A stretch of 64,000 nucleotides of DNA from Bacteroidales bacterium (GCA_016926235.1 JAFGOZ010000699.1:124001-188000), one strand, 5' to 3'; counted from the stretch's first letter, positions 18,543 to 28,582 are shown. The notes: generated from the sequence alone by a model not told the origin. Program-made: numbers and translations.

Positions 18543-19301
18543 ATGTTCATACTTCAAAAACCTGCAAATAAGCTCCTGACAATATTTGTACCTCTGACCT
18601 TTTTTCAAATACATTGTGCTATGGGGCAAATCAAAATAAAATTTCAATCAAAGGACAGCATTACTATAACTGCAGACTGCTATAAAGTAGAGGAATCCGC
18701 TCCTTATATACTTCTTTTTCACCAGGCGGGAAGTAGTCGCGGTGAATATAAAGAAATAGCCGGCAAACTGACCAACCTGGGATATAATTGCCTGGCGGTA
18801 GACTTACGTTCTGGTAATGAAATGAACTTTGTTACCAACGAAACAGCAGCATGTGCCAGGGAAAAAAATTTACCCGCCGGCTACCTGGATGCTGAAAAAG
18901 ATATGAACGCAGCCATTGATTATGCTTATGAAAAATCTGGACAGGAAGTAATACTTTTTGGAAGTTCATATTCCGCTTCTCTAAGCCTGAAAATTGCAAA
19001 TGAAACCTCGAAAGTAAAGGCGGTGGTTGCTTTTAGCCCTGGCGAATATTTTAACACTGACCTGATTATAAAAGACCAGTTACAGGATTTTAACAAACCT
19101 GTATTTATTGCATCTACGAAAAAAGAAGCCGAATACATGGACGAGCTAACCACCTATATAGCTGATAAATACAAGACTCTTTTTAAACCGACGAATGGCA
19201 ATGGCGTACACGGAGCAAGAGCTTTATGGGCCTCAAACAGTTCGAGTGATGAGTATTGGCTGGCTATGCTGGTGTTTTTTAGTAAGATGGCTCCAAAATA
19301 G
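18543..19301 (+). CDS. Secreted alpha/beta hydrolase (dienelactone-hydrolase type)
   Basis: 252 residues with an N-terminal export signal (about 8-28, ending AMGQ). The fold shows YILLFHQAGSSRGEYKEIA (oxyanion-hole strand), the nucleophile elbow FGSSYSASLSL (nucleophile Ser in G-x-S-x-S, a non-canonical last Gly) and a C-terminal GVHGARALW with the catalytic His. Substrate is unknown; the family includes dienelactone hydrolases and acyl esterases. It lies 6 bases after atpC on the same strand, so it may be co-transcribed with the ATP synthase genes, which is an unexpected neighbour. Confidence 0.8.
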   Translation: MFILQKPANKLLTIFVPLTFFQIHCAMGQIKIKFQSKDSITITADCYKVEESAPYILLFHQAGSSRGEYKEIAGKLTNLGYNCLAVDLRSGNEMNFVTNETAACAREKNLPAGYLDAEKDMNAAIDYAYEKSGQEVILFGSSYSASLSLKIANETSKVKAVVAFSPGEYFNTDLIIKDQLQDFNKPVFIASTKKEAEYMDELTTYIADKYKTLFKPTNGNGVHGARALWASNSSSDEYWLAMLVFFSKMAPK

Positions 19302-19366
19302 ATTTGTTCGTAAATTCGGTCTCATTTATAAAAATCCTCCTATCTTTATCGCCTTAAAACAAAACT

Positions 19367-20359
19367 GTGACCGTAAAATTCCTTATAATACGTTTTAGCT
19401 CCATCGGAGATATAGTACTTACTACGCCGGTAATCCGATGTCTGAAGCAACAAGTAGAGAATGCTGAGGTCCATTTTCTGACCAAAAAGCAATTCTACCC
19501 GGTTGTACAGGCCAATCCGTATATCGATAAAATTCACCTGCTTGGAGAAACAATGTATGAAGTTACGGATGTCCTTAAAGAAGAGGGATTTCATCATATT
19601 ATTGATCTCCATAACAACCTTCGCAGCCGAATTGTAAAAAGGAGGGTGAAAGTCTTCAACTTTACAGTGAATAAGCTAAACTGGAAAAAATGGCTGCTGG
19701 TAAATTTTAAGATCAATAAAATGCCAGATGTGCATATTGTTGACCGCTACCTGGATACTATAAAAGTTTTTGATGCTTACAACGATAACAAAGGCCTGGA
19801 TTTTTTTATCCCGTCAGAAGAGGAAGTAGATTTAAAATCATTACCTGAACCATTTCAAAAAGGGTACATTGCATTGGTAGTAGGTGCGAATCACTTTACC
19901 AAGCAGATGCCCAATGAGAAAATTATTGATATTTGCAGCCAGTTAAATTACCCGGTGGTACTAATGGGAGGGCCAATGGATACAGCAAATGCTGAAATTA
20001 TTGAAAAGCAAGTAGAAACACCTGTTTATAATGCCTGTGGCAAATATTCCATCAACCAGTCAGCTTCCCTGATTAAACAGGCACAACTGGTTATCAGTCC
20101 TGATACCGGCCTGATGCACATAGCTTCTGCATTTAAGAAAAAAATTATTTCTGTTTGGGGAAATACAGTTCCCGAACTGGGTATGTATCCATATCAACCA
20201 CATCCTGGTTCGCAATTATTTGAAACCAAAGACTTGAAATGCAGGCCCTGTTCAAAAATAGGATATAAAAAATGTCCGAAAAGACATTTTAACTGCATGA
20301 ACATGATTGATAATTCCCAACTCGTTTTAGCAGCCCAAAAATTGTTAAAAGAAGATTGA
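19367..20359 (+). CDS. Glycosyltransferase family 9 (heptosyltransferase-like)
   Basis: 330 residues; GTG start. The GT9 N-terminal motif KFLIIRFSSIGDIVLTTPVIRCL is present, and the C-terminal domain has GGPMDTANAEI, then SPDTGLMHIASAFKKKIISVWG and the HPGSQLFETKDLKC region. GT9 enzymes transfer heptose or related sugars from ADP-sugar to the LPS core. A cluster of four Cys (LKCRPCSKIGYKKCPKRHFNC) near the C-terminus resembles that in other Bacteroidota GT9 proteins. Its last 15 bases overlap the end of the convergent pabC. Confidence 0.93.
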   Translation: MTVKFLIIRFSSIGDIVLTTPVIRCLKQQVENAEVHFLTKKQFYPVVQANPYIDKIHLLGETMYEVTDVLKEEGFHHIIDLHNNLRSRIVKRRVKVFNFTVNKLNWKKWLLVNFKINKMPDVHIVDRYLDTIKVFDAYNDNKGLDFFIPSEEEVDLKSLPEPFQKGYIALVVGANHFTKQMPNEKIIDICSQLNYPVVLMGGPMDTANAEIIEKQVETPVYNACGKYSINQSASLIKQAQLVISPDTGLMHIASAFKKKIISVWGNTVPELGMYPYQPHPGSQLFETKDLKCRPCSKIGYKKCPKRHFNCMNMIDNSQLVLAAQKLLKED

Positions 20360-20944
20360 TCCGACTGGAACGCTTAGTTCATCCAGATCAATCATGGCAT
20401 TTATAAAAGACACTTTTTGGTAATTCTTAATATCGTCAACCTTAATGGGTTTTACATTTATTAACCCGTTATCGATTAAAAACTGCCTTCGTGTACCTTT
20501 TAGCAGTGGTGTAGAGGGTGTATCCCAGTTTTTCCCATCATAAAAAACCAGGTTACTTGAAAATGCATCGGTTACGAAACCTTGCTTAATTATTATAATA
20601 TCTTCACAATGTCCACGCTTTTCATACAATTTATTTAGTTGATCCCTGTCAGCATATTTATAGGTGTAATCAATAAAATCATCGTGAACCACCCTGACCA
20701 TATTGATCTCTTTACGATTATAAACGAGAAATTCAATTTTTTCTATCGTTGACTTGGAATATACCACTCTGCATTTGTAAACTTCATCCGTTAAATCATT
20801 CGGAATATTTACAATTTCTTTAAGGTCCACCTTTCTAAAATCACCATAATACTCTCTTCTGGACCGGTTCATCCGGGCATTATGATACGGAAGATTCTGT
20901 AATTGTTTATTTTCAATTTTTATAGATTCAACCAAAAGGGACAT
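20345..20944 (-). CDS. pabC: Aminotransferase class IV, PabC-like aminodeoxychorismate lyase
   Basis: 199 residues, short for the family (about 270). N-terminal LPYHNARMNRSRREYYG provides the phosphate-binding Arg motif; the PLP Lys is in YKYADRDQLNKL, and TDAFSSNLVFYDG corresponds to the E-x-S-x-S-N motif with Asp in place of Glu. TPLLKGTRR is the C-terminal signature. It would cleave aminodeoxychorismate to p-aminobenzoate for folate. The start overlaps the upstream pabB by 17 bases, so the two are coupled. Confidence 0.85.
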   Translation of the reverse strand: MSLLVESIKIENKQLQNLPYHNARMNRSRREYYGDFRKVDLKEIVNIPNDLTDEVYKCRVVYSKSTIEKIEFLVYNRKEINMVRVVHDDFIDYTYKYADRDQLNKLYEKRGHCEDIIIIKQGFVTDAFSSNLVFYDGKNWDTPSTPLLKGTRRQFLIDNGLINVKPIKVDDIKNYQKVSFINAMIDLDELSVPVGSIFF

Positions 20945-21899
20945 ATATCTTATGTATTAATTCATTGTACTCATCCTCAGGTTTGCTCATCGTAGTAATG
21001 CCTCCTCCGCTTTTATAGAAAAACACACCATTTACATCCTCAATAAACCTGATCATTACGGCACTATCAACATTTTCGCCATCAAAAATACCAAATATTC
21101 CCGTATAATACCCTCTTTCGTAGTTTTCAGCTTTTTTTATCAGCTCCAGAGTTTTCAATTTCGGGGCCCCGCATATACTACCAGCAGGTAATATTTTACT
21201 AAAAATTGTTCCCAGGCTTTTACAATAACCTTCAGGTAAAGTACCCGTTATTTTTGAGCTGACCTGAAGCAGATCTTTTTGATTGGTCCTGATCTTTTCA
21301 ATATATCGATAGTTTTCAACACGAATATTATCTGCTACCAAACTAAGATCATTTCGAATTAAATCCACAATAGTAGCATGCTCTGCTTTTTCCTTTGCAT
21401 TACTTAGAATAGTTTCTTCAGCATTGGGTAATGATGCATCAATTGTTCCTTTCATAGGAAATGAGGATATTATTCCATCTTTTATCTGAACAAAAATTTC
21501 AGGAGAAAAAACCACAAACTCGTTTTTGAATATTAGCTTATATTTGGCCCTGCTACTGAAAAAAATTTCCAGGAGGGTTCCATCAACATCAATTTTCGAA
21601 GGAAAGGTCAGATTCAGCAGATACGAATACCCCTGTTTTTGCTTTTCTATAACATAAGTAAAAGCATCCATATATCGTTCATAATCTACAGGCCATTTTT
21701 TTAAAATTTCTACTTTTTTATTGCTGTTATCCTCAAAACGTGAATCATAATTCTTAAACTCTCCAGCTTTAAAAAGAATTTCCTGGTTGTTCAAATCATT
21801 TAACTCAGAAACAAATGCCTTTTTAATTTCATAGTCTATTATGAAAAGAAAAGGGGTCTTTGAAGTCCCATACAGATTCATTTTATCAATCCAAGTCAT
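20928..21899 (-). CDS. pabB: Aminodeoxychorismate synthase component I
   Basis: 323 residues of the chorismate-binding fold without the extra N-terminal domain of long TrpE/PabB. Motifs: FPMKGTIDASLPNAEE, IVDLIRNDLS, PAGSICGAPKLKTLELI, GYYTGIFGIFDGENVDSAVMIR and GGGITTMSKPEDEYNE. Catalyses amination of chorismate. Its amidotransferase partner PabA is not in the window. It overlaps pabC, and folK lies about 28 kb away, so folate genes are dispersed. Confidence 0.93.
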   Translation of the reverse strand: MTWIDKMNLYGTSKTPFLFIIDYEIKKAFVSELNDLNNQEILFKAGEFKNYDSRFEDNSNKKVEILKKWPVDYERYMDAFTYVIEKQKQGYSYLLNLTFPSKIDVDGTLLEIFFSSRAKYKLIFKNEFVVFSPEIFVQIKDGIISSFPMKGTIDASLPNAEETILSNAKEKAEHATIVDLIRNDLSLVADNIRVENYRYIEKIRTNQKDLLQVSSKITGTLPEGYCKSLGTIFSKILPAGSICGAPKLKTLELIKKAENYERGYYTGIFGIFDGENVDSAVMIRFIEDVNGVFFYKSGGGITTMSKPEDEYNELIHKIYVPFG

Positions 21900-21919
21900 T
21901 CAGTCCACGCTTTGAGCTG

Positions 21920-21927
21920 CAAAATTA
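21920..21927 (-). promoter_or_regulatory. -7 promoter element for pabBC
   Basis: The minus strand reads TAATTTTG, matching TAnnTTTG, about 20 bases before the pabB start. Confidence 0.4.
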
Positions 21928-22004
21928 TATAATTCCCTCATACCAATCCAAAAAATGATGGTGATGCTTTGTTCTTCCTCCTGCTCAACACTCACCTCAC
22001 CCGT

Positions 22005-22031
22005 CGTCAATCGTCTATCGTCCTTCGTCAC
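22005..22031. repeat. Short tandem repeat, 7-base period
   Basis: CGTCAAT, CGTCTAT, CGTCCTT and CGTCAC follow each other directly, in the divergent gap between pabB and cvpA. Confidence 0.6.
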
Positions 22032-22084
22032 AACCCCGTTAATAAATTATTCCAAAATTGCTCACCTCGTTTTTAAATTCTCAT

Positions 22085-22092
22085 TAGCTTTG
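22085..22092 (+). promoter_or_regulatory. -7 promoter element for cvpA
   Basis: TAGCTTTG matches TAnnTTTG, 13 bases before the cvpA ATG, so the 5' leader would be very short. Confidence 0.4.
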
Positions 22093-22105
22093 AAAAAAAT
22101 ACATT

Positions 22106-22645
22106 ATGAACTATTTTGACATTATTTTCATCATACTAATTGCCTGGAGTGCCTGGAGAGGCTTCTCAAAAGGTTTTGTATTTCAGGTAATAACATTGAC
22201 TGCATTAGTTTTAGGTATTTATGGAGCCGTAAAATTTTCACCTGTTTTATGCAAGTTTATGAGCATAAAATTTCACATGACCTCAGAATTTCTCCCTCTC
22301 ATTGCCTTTGCCATAACCTTCATTCTTATTGTAATTATTTTGCATATAGTGGGACGTCTGATTGAAAAACTAATAAAAGCAGTAGCATTAAGCTTTGCAA
22401 ATAAAATAGCAGGTGTGGTTTTTAGCATAGCTAAAGCTTTATTTATTATAAGTATTATTCTGACAGGTATTAACCACGTAAATGAAAGTGCACAACTGAT
22501 TTCTAAAGAAAAAATTGAAAAATCCCTGCTATACGAACCCATTTCAAAAATAGCCCCGGCGATATTTCCTTACCTGCATTTCGATAAATTAAAACCCGAG
22601 GCTCTGCCAGAAGAAGAAATTCAGGAAGAACCTACAGAAGTATAA
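22106..22645 (+). CDS. CvpA family membrane protein
   Basis: 179 residues with four hydrophobic segments (about 2-20, 25-45, 60-88, 103-121). The start NYFDIIFIILIAWSAWRGFSKGFV is the CvpA motif (D-x-x-hydrophobic, then W-x-G-x-x-x-G). CvpA proteins are linked to colicin V export, purF regulation and envelope homeostasis, with no clear biochemical role. The C-terminal tail is acidic and proline-rich (PEEEIQEEPTEV). Confidence 0.9.
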   Translation: MNYFDIIFIILIAWSAWRGFSKGFVFQVITLTALVLGIYGAVKFSPVLCKFMSIKFHMTSEFLPLIAFAITFILIVIILHIVGRLIEKLIKAVALSFANKIAGVVFSIAKALFIISIILTGINHVNESAQLISKEKIEKSLLYEPISKIAPAIFPYLHFDKLKPEALPEEEIQEEPTEV

Positions 22646-22675
22646 TATTTTTTCTGTTTAATTACAATCAATTAT

Positions 22676-22683
22676 TATCTTTG
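22676..22683 (+). promoter_or_regulatory. -7 promoter element for tyrS
   Basis: TATCTTTG matches TAnnTTTG, 87 bases before the ATG, so the transcript would have a leader of about 80 bases. Confidence 0.35.
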
Positions 22684-22770
22684 GGAAATTTTTTAAAACC
22701 CGGCAGTTCATGAAATATTTTGTAAAATCATGAGTTCTGTTATTAATAGTTTTTATTTGTAAAATATCTG

Positions 22771-24051
22771 ATGGATTTTATTGAAGAATTAAAATGGAGA
22801 GGCATGGTGCACGATGTGATGCCAGGTACTGATGAGCAGTTAAAAAAGGAGATGACAACTGCATATGTTGGCATTGACCCTACAGCAGACTCATTACATA
22901 TTGGCCACCTCGTTTCTGTAATGATGCTAAAACACCTGCAAAAGCATGGCCATAAGCCTATTGCATTGGTTGGAGGTGCTACAGGTATGATAGGTGATCC
23001 ATCAGGAAAATCGCAGGAACGAAATTTACTGACAGAAGAAACTCTGCGACATAACCAGGAATGCATTAAAAAACAACTTTCAAAATTCCTGGACTTTGAA
23101 TCAGATTCTAAAAATAAGGCTGAACTGGTTAATAATTATGACTGGATGAAAAACTACAGTTTCCTCGATTTTGCGCGCGAAGTAGGAAAGCATATCACCG
23201 TAAATTACATGATGGCAAAGGATTCTGTACAAAAACGGTTGGAAACGGGTCTGTCATTTACCGAGTTTTCTTACCAGTTGCTTCAGGGATACGATTTTTA
23301 TCATTTATACCTGACCAAAAACTGCAAGCTGCAAATGGGAGGATCGGACCAGTGGGGTAATATTGTAACAGGCACAGAACTAATCCGCCGTAAGGCATCT
23401 GGCGAGGCTTTTGCGCTTACCTGCCCATTAATTACAAAAGCAGACGGTGGAAAATTTGGAAAAACGGAAGAAGGGAATATCTGGCTTGATGCAAAACTCA
23501 CCACTCCTTATAAGTTTTACCAGTTCTGGATAAATGTATCAGATGAAGATGCTGAAAAGTATATTAAAATATTTACCATGCTCTCAGTAGAAGAAATAGA
23601 TAACCTGATAAAAGATCATAAAGAAGCTCCACATTTTCGGATATTACAAAAAGCCTTAGCTAAGGAGATAACCATTATGGTGCATTCTGAAGAAGCCTTT
23701 AATTCAGCAGTAGAAGCCTCCGATGTGCTTTTTGGTAAAGGGACAACAGAAACTTTAAAAAGGATGGATGAGGAGACGTTCCTTTCTGTTTTTGATGGCG
23801 TCCCTACCTATGAAATCTCAAAAGTTAACTTTGCCTCTTCAATTGATATATGTGACTTGTGCGCTGAAAAAACGAATGTTTTCCCATCAAAAGGAGAACT
23901 TCGAAGATTAATCAAAGGTGGTGGCCTGAGCATTAACAAAAATAAAATTGAAGAGGAAAGCCATAAACTCTCAGAAAATGATCTGCTCAACAATAAATAC
24001 ATTCTGGGTCAAAAAGGAAAAAAGAATTATTTCATTATCATTGTAAATTAA
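22771..24051 (+). CDS. tyrS: Tyrosyl-tRNA synthetase
   Basis: 426 residues. Class I features: [11 protein letters not shown] (HIGH motif), the Tyr-recognition segment [25 protein letters not shown], and a KMSKS-like KFGKTEEGN in place of the typical KMSKS. The C-terminal 70 residues form an S4 RNA-binding domain ([19 protein letters not shown]). Length and layout match TyrS-1 of bacteria. It may form a transcription unit with the Wzz-like gene 16 bases downstream. Confidence 0.97.
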   Translation: MDFIEELKWRGMVHDVMPGTDEQLKKEMTTAYVGIDPTADSLHIGHLVSVMMLKHLQKHGHKPIALVGGATGMIGDPSGKSQERNLLTEETLRHNQECIKKQLSKFLDFESDSKNKAELVNNYDWMKNYSFLDFAREVGKHITVNYMMAKDSVQKRLETGLSFTEFSYQLLQGYDFYHLYLTKNCKLQMGGSDQWGNIVTGTELIRRKASGEAFALTCPLITKADGGKFGKTEEGNIWLDAKLTTPYKFYQFWINVSDEDAEKYIKIFTMLSVEEIDNLIKDHKEAPHFRILQKALAKEITIMVHSEEAFNSAVEASDVLFGKGTTETLKRMDEETFLSVFDGVPTYEISKVNFASSIDICDLCAEKTNVFPSKGELRRLIKGGGLSINKNKIEEESHKLSENDLLNNKYILGQKGKKNYFIIIVN

Positions 24052-24067
24052 CTTAACCTAAATAAAT

Positions 24068-25081
24068 ATGTCAGAAAATAATACAAACGGATTTAAATTC
24101 GAATCAACAGACCTGGTATTATACATTTGGAATAAAAGAAAACCATTAATCATTATTACGGTAGCAGCTGCAATACTTTCCATCATAATATCATTAACAA
24201 TAACCCCAAAATTTGAATCAACAGCAATAATATTCCCTGCCGATTATAGTTCCCCCTCAAGAATACTCCTTGGACAGAACTATTCAACAGATCACGTGTT
24301 AAAATTTGGTGATGAAGAACAACTGGAACGGATGATGCAAGTACTAAAATCAGGTGCAGTAAGTACCGATATAATATGGGGTTATAACCTGATGGAGCAT
24401 TATGGTATAGATCCAAATTCAAAATTTAAATACTCCCGACTATATAAAGAATACTCCGATAATGTAAATTTCAAGAAAACAAAGTTTATGTCCATCACAA
24501 TTACAGTGCGCGATAAAGACCCCCAAATGGCTGCTAACATTGCAAATGACATTGTTGATATGGTTGATACTGCTTATCATAAAATAAAACAAGAACAAGC
24601 AATGGCAAGTTATGAAATTGTACGTAATGAGTATAATGAGGTTGAAAAATACATGAACTATTTGGAAGATTCAATAAGGAAAATACAAGCTCTTGGGGTT
24701 ACCAACTATGAAGCACAGGCAGAAAGATATTCACAAGCCTATGCAACGGCAATAGTTGAAGGGAAAATGGCAGGTGCCCGCGAATTAGAAAAGAAAATGG
24801 CCATACTGGCTCAATACGGCGAAAGTTACATGACCTTAAGGGATCAGCTCCTTCATGAACATTCACGCTTCAGCCAGGTAAGAAGCAGATTAATAGAAGC
24901 TAGAGTAGATGCTGAACAAAAGACATCCTACCGCTTCGTGGTTGAAAGAGCTGGTGTTTCTGATAAAAAGGCTTACCCCAAAAAAGCTGTTATAGTTATT
25001 ACATCTACTATTGCTGCATTCGTTTTTGCATTATTATTCATGCTCTTATTTGATAATATTAGGAGAATTCTGAAAAAATAA
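24068..25081 (+). CDS. Wzz/chain-length determinant family protein
   Basis: 337 residues with two membrane helices (about 31-52 and 305-330) flanking a large periplasmic helical domain. The N-terminal KFESTAIIFPAD and the C-terminal proline-rich turn before TM2 (VSDKKAYPKKAVIVI) are typical of Wzz/BexD-type polysaccharide co-polymerases. It regulates length of O-antigen or exopolysaccharide chains. The next gene is an O-antigen polymerase/ligase, 8 bases downstream, which supports the assignment. No tyrosine-kinase domain is present. Confidence 0.9.
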   Translation: MSENNTNGFKFESTDLVLYIWNKRKPLIIITVAAAILSIIISLTITPKFESTAIIFPADYSSPSRILLGQNYSTDHVLKFGDEEQLERMMQVLKSGAVSTDIIWGYNLMEHYGIDPNSKFKYSRLYKEYSDNVNFKKTKFMSITITVRDKDPQMAANIANDIVDMVDTAYHKIKQEQAMASYEIVRNEYNEVEKYMNYLEDSIRKIQALGVTNYEAQAERYSQAYATAIVEGKMAGARELEKKMAILAQYGESYMTLRDQLLHEHSRFSQVRSRLIEARVDAEQKTSYRFVVERAGVSDKKAYPKKAVIVITSTIAAFVFALLFMLLFDNIRRILKK

Positions 25082-25089
25082 ACTTTTTC

Positions 25090-26562
25090 ATGATAAAAAA
25101 TATATCACTAAAGAGTACAACAACTTGGGCATATATCCTGTCTTTTGTTTTTATATTCCTTAACTTATTTCTAATAATTAAGGATTTCTATTATTTGTCA
25201 TTTTTGCCTCTGGTACTATTTATTGTGCTTGTAGCAATATATCGTCTTGATACTCTTATTTATATTATTGTTTTTCTCACACCATTATCTATACCCCTAC
25301 TTGAAATACTGGAAACATCAGATGTTGATATGTATCTTCCAACTGAGCCTTTACTTTTCGGGGTAATGATCCTGTTTATTTTTAAACTTCTATATGAACG
25401 AAGTTTTGACAAACGAATATTAATGCATCCTGTAGCAATAGCGATATATTTTAACCTGGGATGGATACTGGTTACCTGTGTTACAAGTACAGATCCATTG
25501 GTTTCTATTAAATTCTTGGTAGCCCGATTATGGTTTGTGATATCTTTCTTCTTTATTGCCACCCAGTTATTCAGAAAAAGACAGAATATATATGTATACC
25601 TGTTTGCCTATATTATTCCAATGGTTGCGGTAATAATTTTTACCATTAAAAAACACACAGTATATGGCCTTTTCGACATGAAAGCCTCACATTATGTTGT
25701 AGCGCCATTCTTTAAAGACCATACTTCTTATGGAGCTATTACTGCAATGATTATCCCGGTACTTATTGGTATTGCTTTTCTCTTCAGGAAAAAGGATATT
25801 GTAAAACAAATCCCTGTCTGGATATTTATTCTGGTATTCTTTGTGGCTGTTGTTCTCTCATATGCCAGGGCAGCATGGTTAAGTCTGATTATTGCTTTTG
25901 GAGTTGCCATTATCCTTTTGCTTAAAATTAAATTTAGAACAATCTTTTGGTTCATAATCTTAACCGGAGCCTTTTTATATTCCTTTCGGCTCGAAATTCT
26001 CCAAAATCTCGAAAAAAACTCTCAGGATTCTTCCAGTAATCTGGCAGAACATGTCGAATCCATATCAAATATTAGTACAGATGCTTCAAACATGGAAAGA
26101 ATAAACCGTTGGAGTTGTGCTTTACGTATGTTTGCTGAAAAACCTGTTTTTGGATTTGGGCCTGGCACCTATATGTTTGAATATGCTCCTTACCAGTTAT
26201 CTTACCAGCGAACTATCATCAGTACCAACTTTGGAGATTTAGGGAATGCTCACAGTGAATATATTGGGCCTATGGCTGAAAGTGGCATTTTAGGAAGTCT
26301 TACTTTCATATTAATTGTATTATTTGTAATTATAACTGGAGTGAGGGTGTATAAAAAGACCCGGGACAGAGAAATTAAAATATTATCCCTTGTTGTGCTT
26401 TTAGGACTAATTACATATTATGTACACGGATTTTTAAATAACTTCCTTGATACGGATAAAGCATCAGCTTTATTCTGGGGTTATTCAGCCATACTGGTAG
26501 CATTAGATGTCTACCATCTTAAAAAGCCTGAGGATGAAAAAACAGAAAAACAAGAAGACTAA
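25090..26562 (+). CDS. O-antigen ligase/polymerase (Wzy_C) family membrane protein
   Basis: 490 residues with about 12 membrane segments. The large periplasmic loop has R-W...FGFGPGTYMFEY and the conserved HSEYIGPMAESGILG, the Wzy_C signature used by WaaL ligases and Wzy polymerases. It joins O-antigen to lipid A core, or polymerises repeat units; the two cannot be told apart by sequence. It follows the Wzz-like gene closely. The C-terminus is charged and cytoplasmic. Confidence 0.92.
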   Translation: MIKNISLKSTTTWAYILSFVFIFLNLFLIIKDFYYLSFLPLVLFIVLVAIYRLDTLIYIIVFLTPLSIPLLEILETSDVDMYLPTEPLLFGVMILFIFKLLYERSFDKRILMHPVAIAIYFNLGWILVTCVTSTDPLVSIKFLVARLWFVISFFFIATQLFRKRQNIYVYLFAYIIPMVAVIIFTIKKHTVYGLFDMKASHYVVAPFFKDHTSYGAITAMIIPVLIGIAFLFRKKDIVKQIPVWIFILVFFVAVVLSYARAAWLSLIIAFGVAIILLLKIKFRTIFWFIILTGAFLYSFRLEILQNLEKNSQDSSSNLAEHVESISNISTDASNMERINRWSCALRMFAEKPVFGFGPGTYMFEYAPYQLSYQRTIISTNFGDLGNAHSEYIGPMAESGILGSLTFILIVLFVIITGVRVYKKTRDREIKILSLVVLLGLITYYVHGFLNNFLDTDKASALFWGYSAILVALDVYHLKKPEDEKTEKQED

Positions 26563-26568
26563 TTTTTA

Positions 26569-27807
26569 TTAGAAGAACTCGACTCCAAGCATCGAAATAT
26601 CATCAAATATTGCCGTACTCCCCTCCAATATCTTATGACTTTTAATAATATCATCAATGCTGGATTCAATGCCATTTGTATTACCCAGATCCTTTTCTAT
26701 AGCCTGAGTTCCAAATTCCACATCACTACTGTCATCAATAAGTTCAACCAAGCCATCTGTATACAATAATAACTTCGTACGCTGGGTTATTGTAATTGAA
26801 CCTTTATTTATAACCGGTATTTCGTCCAACATGCCTATTCCAACACAACCCTTCTTCAGATGGATAAGATTCTTATCATCAACTTCGTATAGAAGTGGCG
26901 GATTATGTCCTGCATTGATGAACTCCAGCTCTTTTCTTTTATTGTTGTATTTTGCAATGAAAAGTGTTATAAACTTCTCACCATTCGCACTTCTTAATAC
27001 CCTCTCATTTAGCTTTTCAACCAGAGCTATGAGTGAAATTTCGTGTGTAAATAGAGCACGCAGATTTGCTTGAAAATTTGACATTAATAAGGCTGCTGAA
27101 ATTCCTTTCCCGGATACATCCGCAATACAAAATCCAATTTCATCCTTGTCCATCACTATACAATCGTAATAGTCGCCCCCCACATCAAAATGCGGATGAT
27201 AAAAAGCGACTACCTTAATTGCTTCATTATTAGGTAACTCCCCCGCTTTGGGTATCAGCATGGTTTGCATCCTGGAAGCCAATTCAAGTTCTTTTTTAAG
27301 TGCTTCCTGGCGTAAACTTTCTTTAAATAATCTGATATTTTCGATGGCAACCAGAATTATATTTGAAAGTGTTTGGATAAAATGAAGGTGTTTCAAGGCA
27401 GGGCTCATCCCTTCCATTTCTTCTTCAATGTCTCCAATTAATACATATGCTAACCTGCTATTATTATTAATCACAGGAATTACAATATCATATGCTTTAA
27501 GCACAGGGTTGTCAAAAGCTGTTACAAAAGTGAGGTCTTCAAGAGGGTACAGATCTTTTTCAATATCAATATGGTCAGTAATTTCTGGTTCTTCACCCAG
27601 TAAGCATTCCCACTTATCTCCATTGAACTTAAAAATAGTTGTTTTCCCAATATTCAAATCCTCTTTCAGGATGTTCTCATATTGTTTTAACAATTCATCA
27701 ATAGTAGGATTAGCATTAATTGCCTGGGTAATATCCAGAAGAACATTTAATTTAAAGGTGGATAACCTAAGTCTTTTTATGGATGCATTACTTTGGTCAG
27801 GATGCAT
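26569..27807 (-). CDS. GAF-like plus SpoIIE/PP2C phosphatase (RsbU type)
   Basis: 412 residues: an N-terminal GAF-like sensor (about 15-165, with ITQAINANPTIDELLKQYEN and VIPVINNNSRLAYVLIGDI), a helical linker (RLFKESLRQEALKKELELASRMQ) and a C-terminal PP2C-type phosphatase. Metal-binding residues are in VGGDYYD, IADVSGKGISAAL and LLLYTDGLVEL. Such enzymes dephosphorylate anti-sigma antagonists or other proteins. No STAS antagonist or anti-sigma kinase is in the window. The 3' end converges with the O-antigen ligase gene, only 6 bases apart. Confidence 0.9.
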   Translation of the reverse strand: MHPDQSNASIKRLRLSTFKLNVLLDITQAINANPTIDELLKQYENILKEDLNIGKTTIFKFNGDKWECLLGEEPEITDHIDIEKDLYPLEDLTFVTAFDNPVLKAYDIVIPVINNNSRLAYVLIGDIEEEMEGMSPALKHLHFIQTLSNIILVAIENIRLFKESLRQEALKKELELASRMQTMLIPKAGELPNNEAIKVVAFYHPHFDVGGDYYDCIVMDKDEIGFCIADVSGKGISAALLMSNFQANLRALFTHEISLIALVEKLNERVLRSANGEKFITLFIAKYNNKRKELEFINAGHNPPLLYEVDDKNLIHLKKGCVGIGMLDEIPVINKGSITITQRTKLLLYTDGLVELIDDSSDVEFGTQAIEKDLGNTNGIESSIDDIIKSHKILEGSTAIFDDISMLGVEFF

Positions 27808-27875
27808 AATTATTAGTAGATTGCTTACCCTATTTTTTTATAAATTTAACCAAAATATGCAATATTTCAAATTAA

Positions 27876-28442
27876 TTACTTCACCCTTTCAGAATATGAA
27901 CTATCTCTTGTGTCCACGCGTATCTTATCGCCTGTATTTACAAACAAAGGAACCATTACAGTTGCATTTGTTTCTACAGTTGCCTGCTTTTGTGATGAAG
28001 TTGATGATGTATCCCCTCTGATCCCAGGTTCAGTATAGGTTACTTCAAGGTCTACAAATGGAGGCAATTCACAACTCAGACATGATTCAGTATCTGCATG
28101 AAACACCATTTCAACATTTTGCCCTTCTTTAAGAAATTCAGGTGCATTTATTAAATCTTTTTCGATAGATATTTGCTCAAAGGTTTCAGAATGCATAAAA
28201 TGATATCCCACTTCATCAGAATATAAAAACTGATACGGACGACGCTCAACCCTTGCAACGTCAATTTTCACACCCGCATTAAATGTATTTTCGATTACTC
28301 TTCCATTCGTCAAGCTTTTTAGCTTTGTTCTAACAAACGCAGGACCTTTGCCTGGTTTAACATGCTGAAACTGAACGATGGTATACAGATCATCGTTAAA
28401 ATTGATACAAAGTCCATTTCTGAAATCTGCTGTTGTTGCCAT
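27876..28442 (-). CDS. efp: Elongation factor P
   Basis: 188 residues, all three domains. The tip loop KPGKGPAF holds the Lys that contacts the P-site tRNA (usual position 34; here about residue 32). The remainder matches [36 protein letters not shown] and the C-terminal [20 protein letters not shown] relieves stalling at polyproline. The modification genes epmA/epmB are not nearby. A good promoter precedes it. Confidence 0.97.
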   Translation of the reverse strand: MATTADFRNGLCINFNDDLYTIVQFQHVKPGKGPAFVRTKLKSLTNGRVIENTFNAGVKIDVARVERRPYQFLYSDEVGYHFMHSETFEQISIEKDLINAPEFLKEGQNVEMVFHADTESCLSCELPPFVDLEVTYTEPGIRGDTSSTSSQKQATVETNATVMVPLFVNTGDKIRVDTRDSSYSERVK

Positions 28443-28470
28443 ACAATTGTGTTAAAATTTTATTCGAGCA

Positions 28471-28478
28471 CAAAAATA
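28471..28478 (-). promoter_or_regulatory. -7 promoter element for efp
   Basis: The minus strand reads TATTTTTG, matching TAnnTTTG, 28 bases before the efp ATG. Confidence 0.45.
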
Positions 28479-28582
28479 AATTTTATACTAACATTTACCT
28501 AAAAAAACAACAAAATTATACTGTAACTCAACTTTTATTCCTGTTTAACAATTTATTAACCTTTATAAATTGGTTTTTATTT

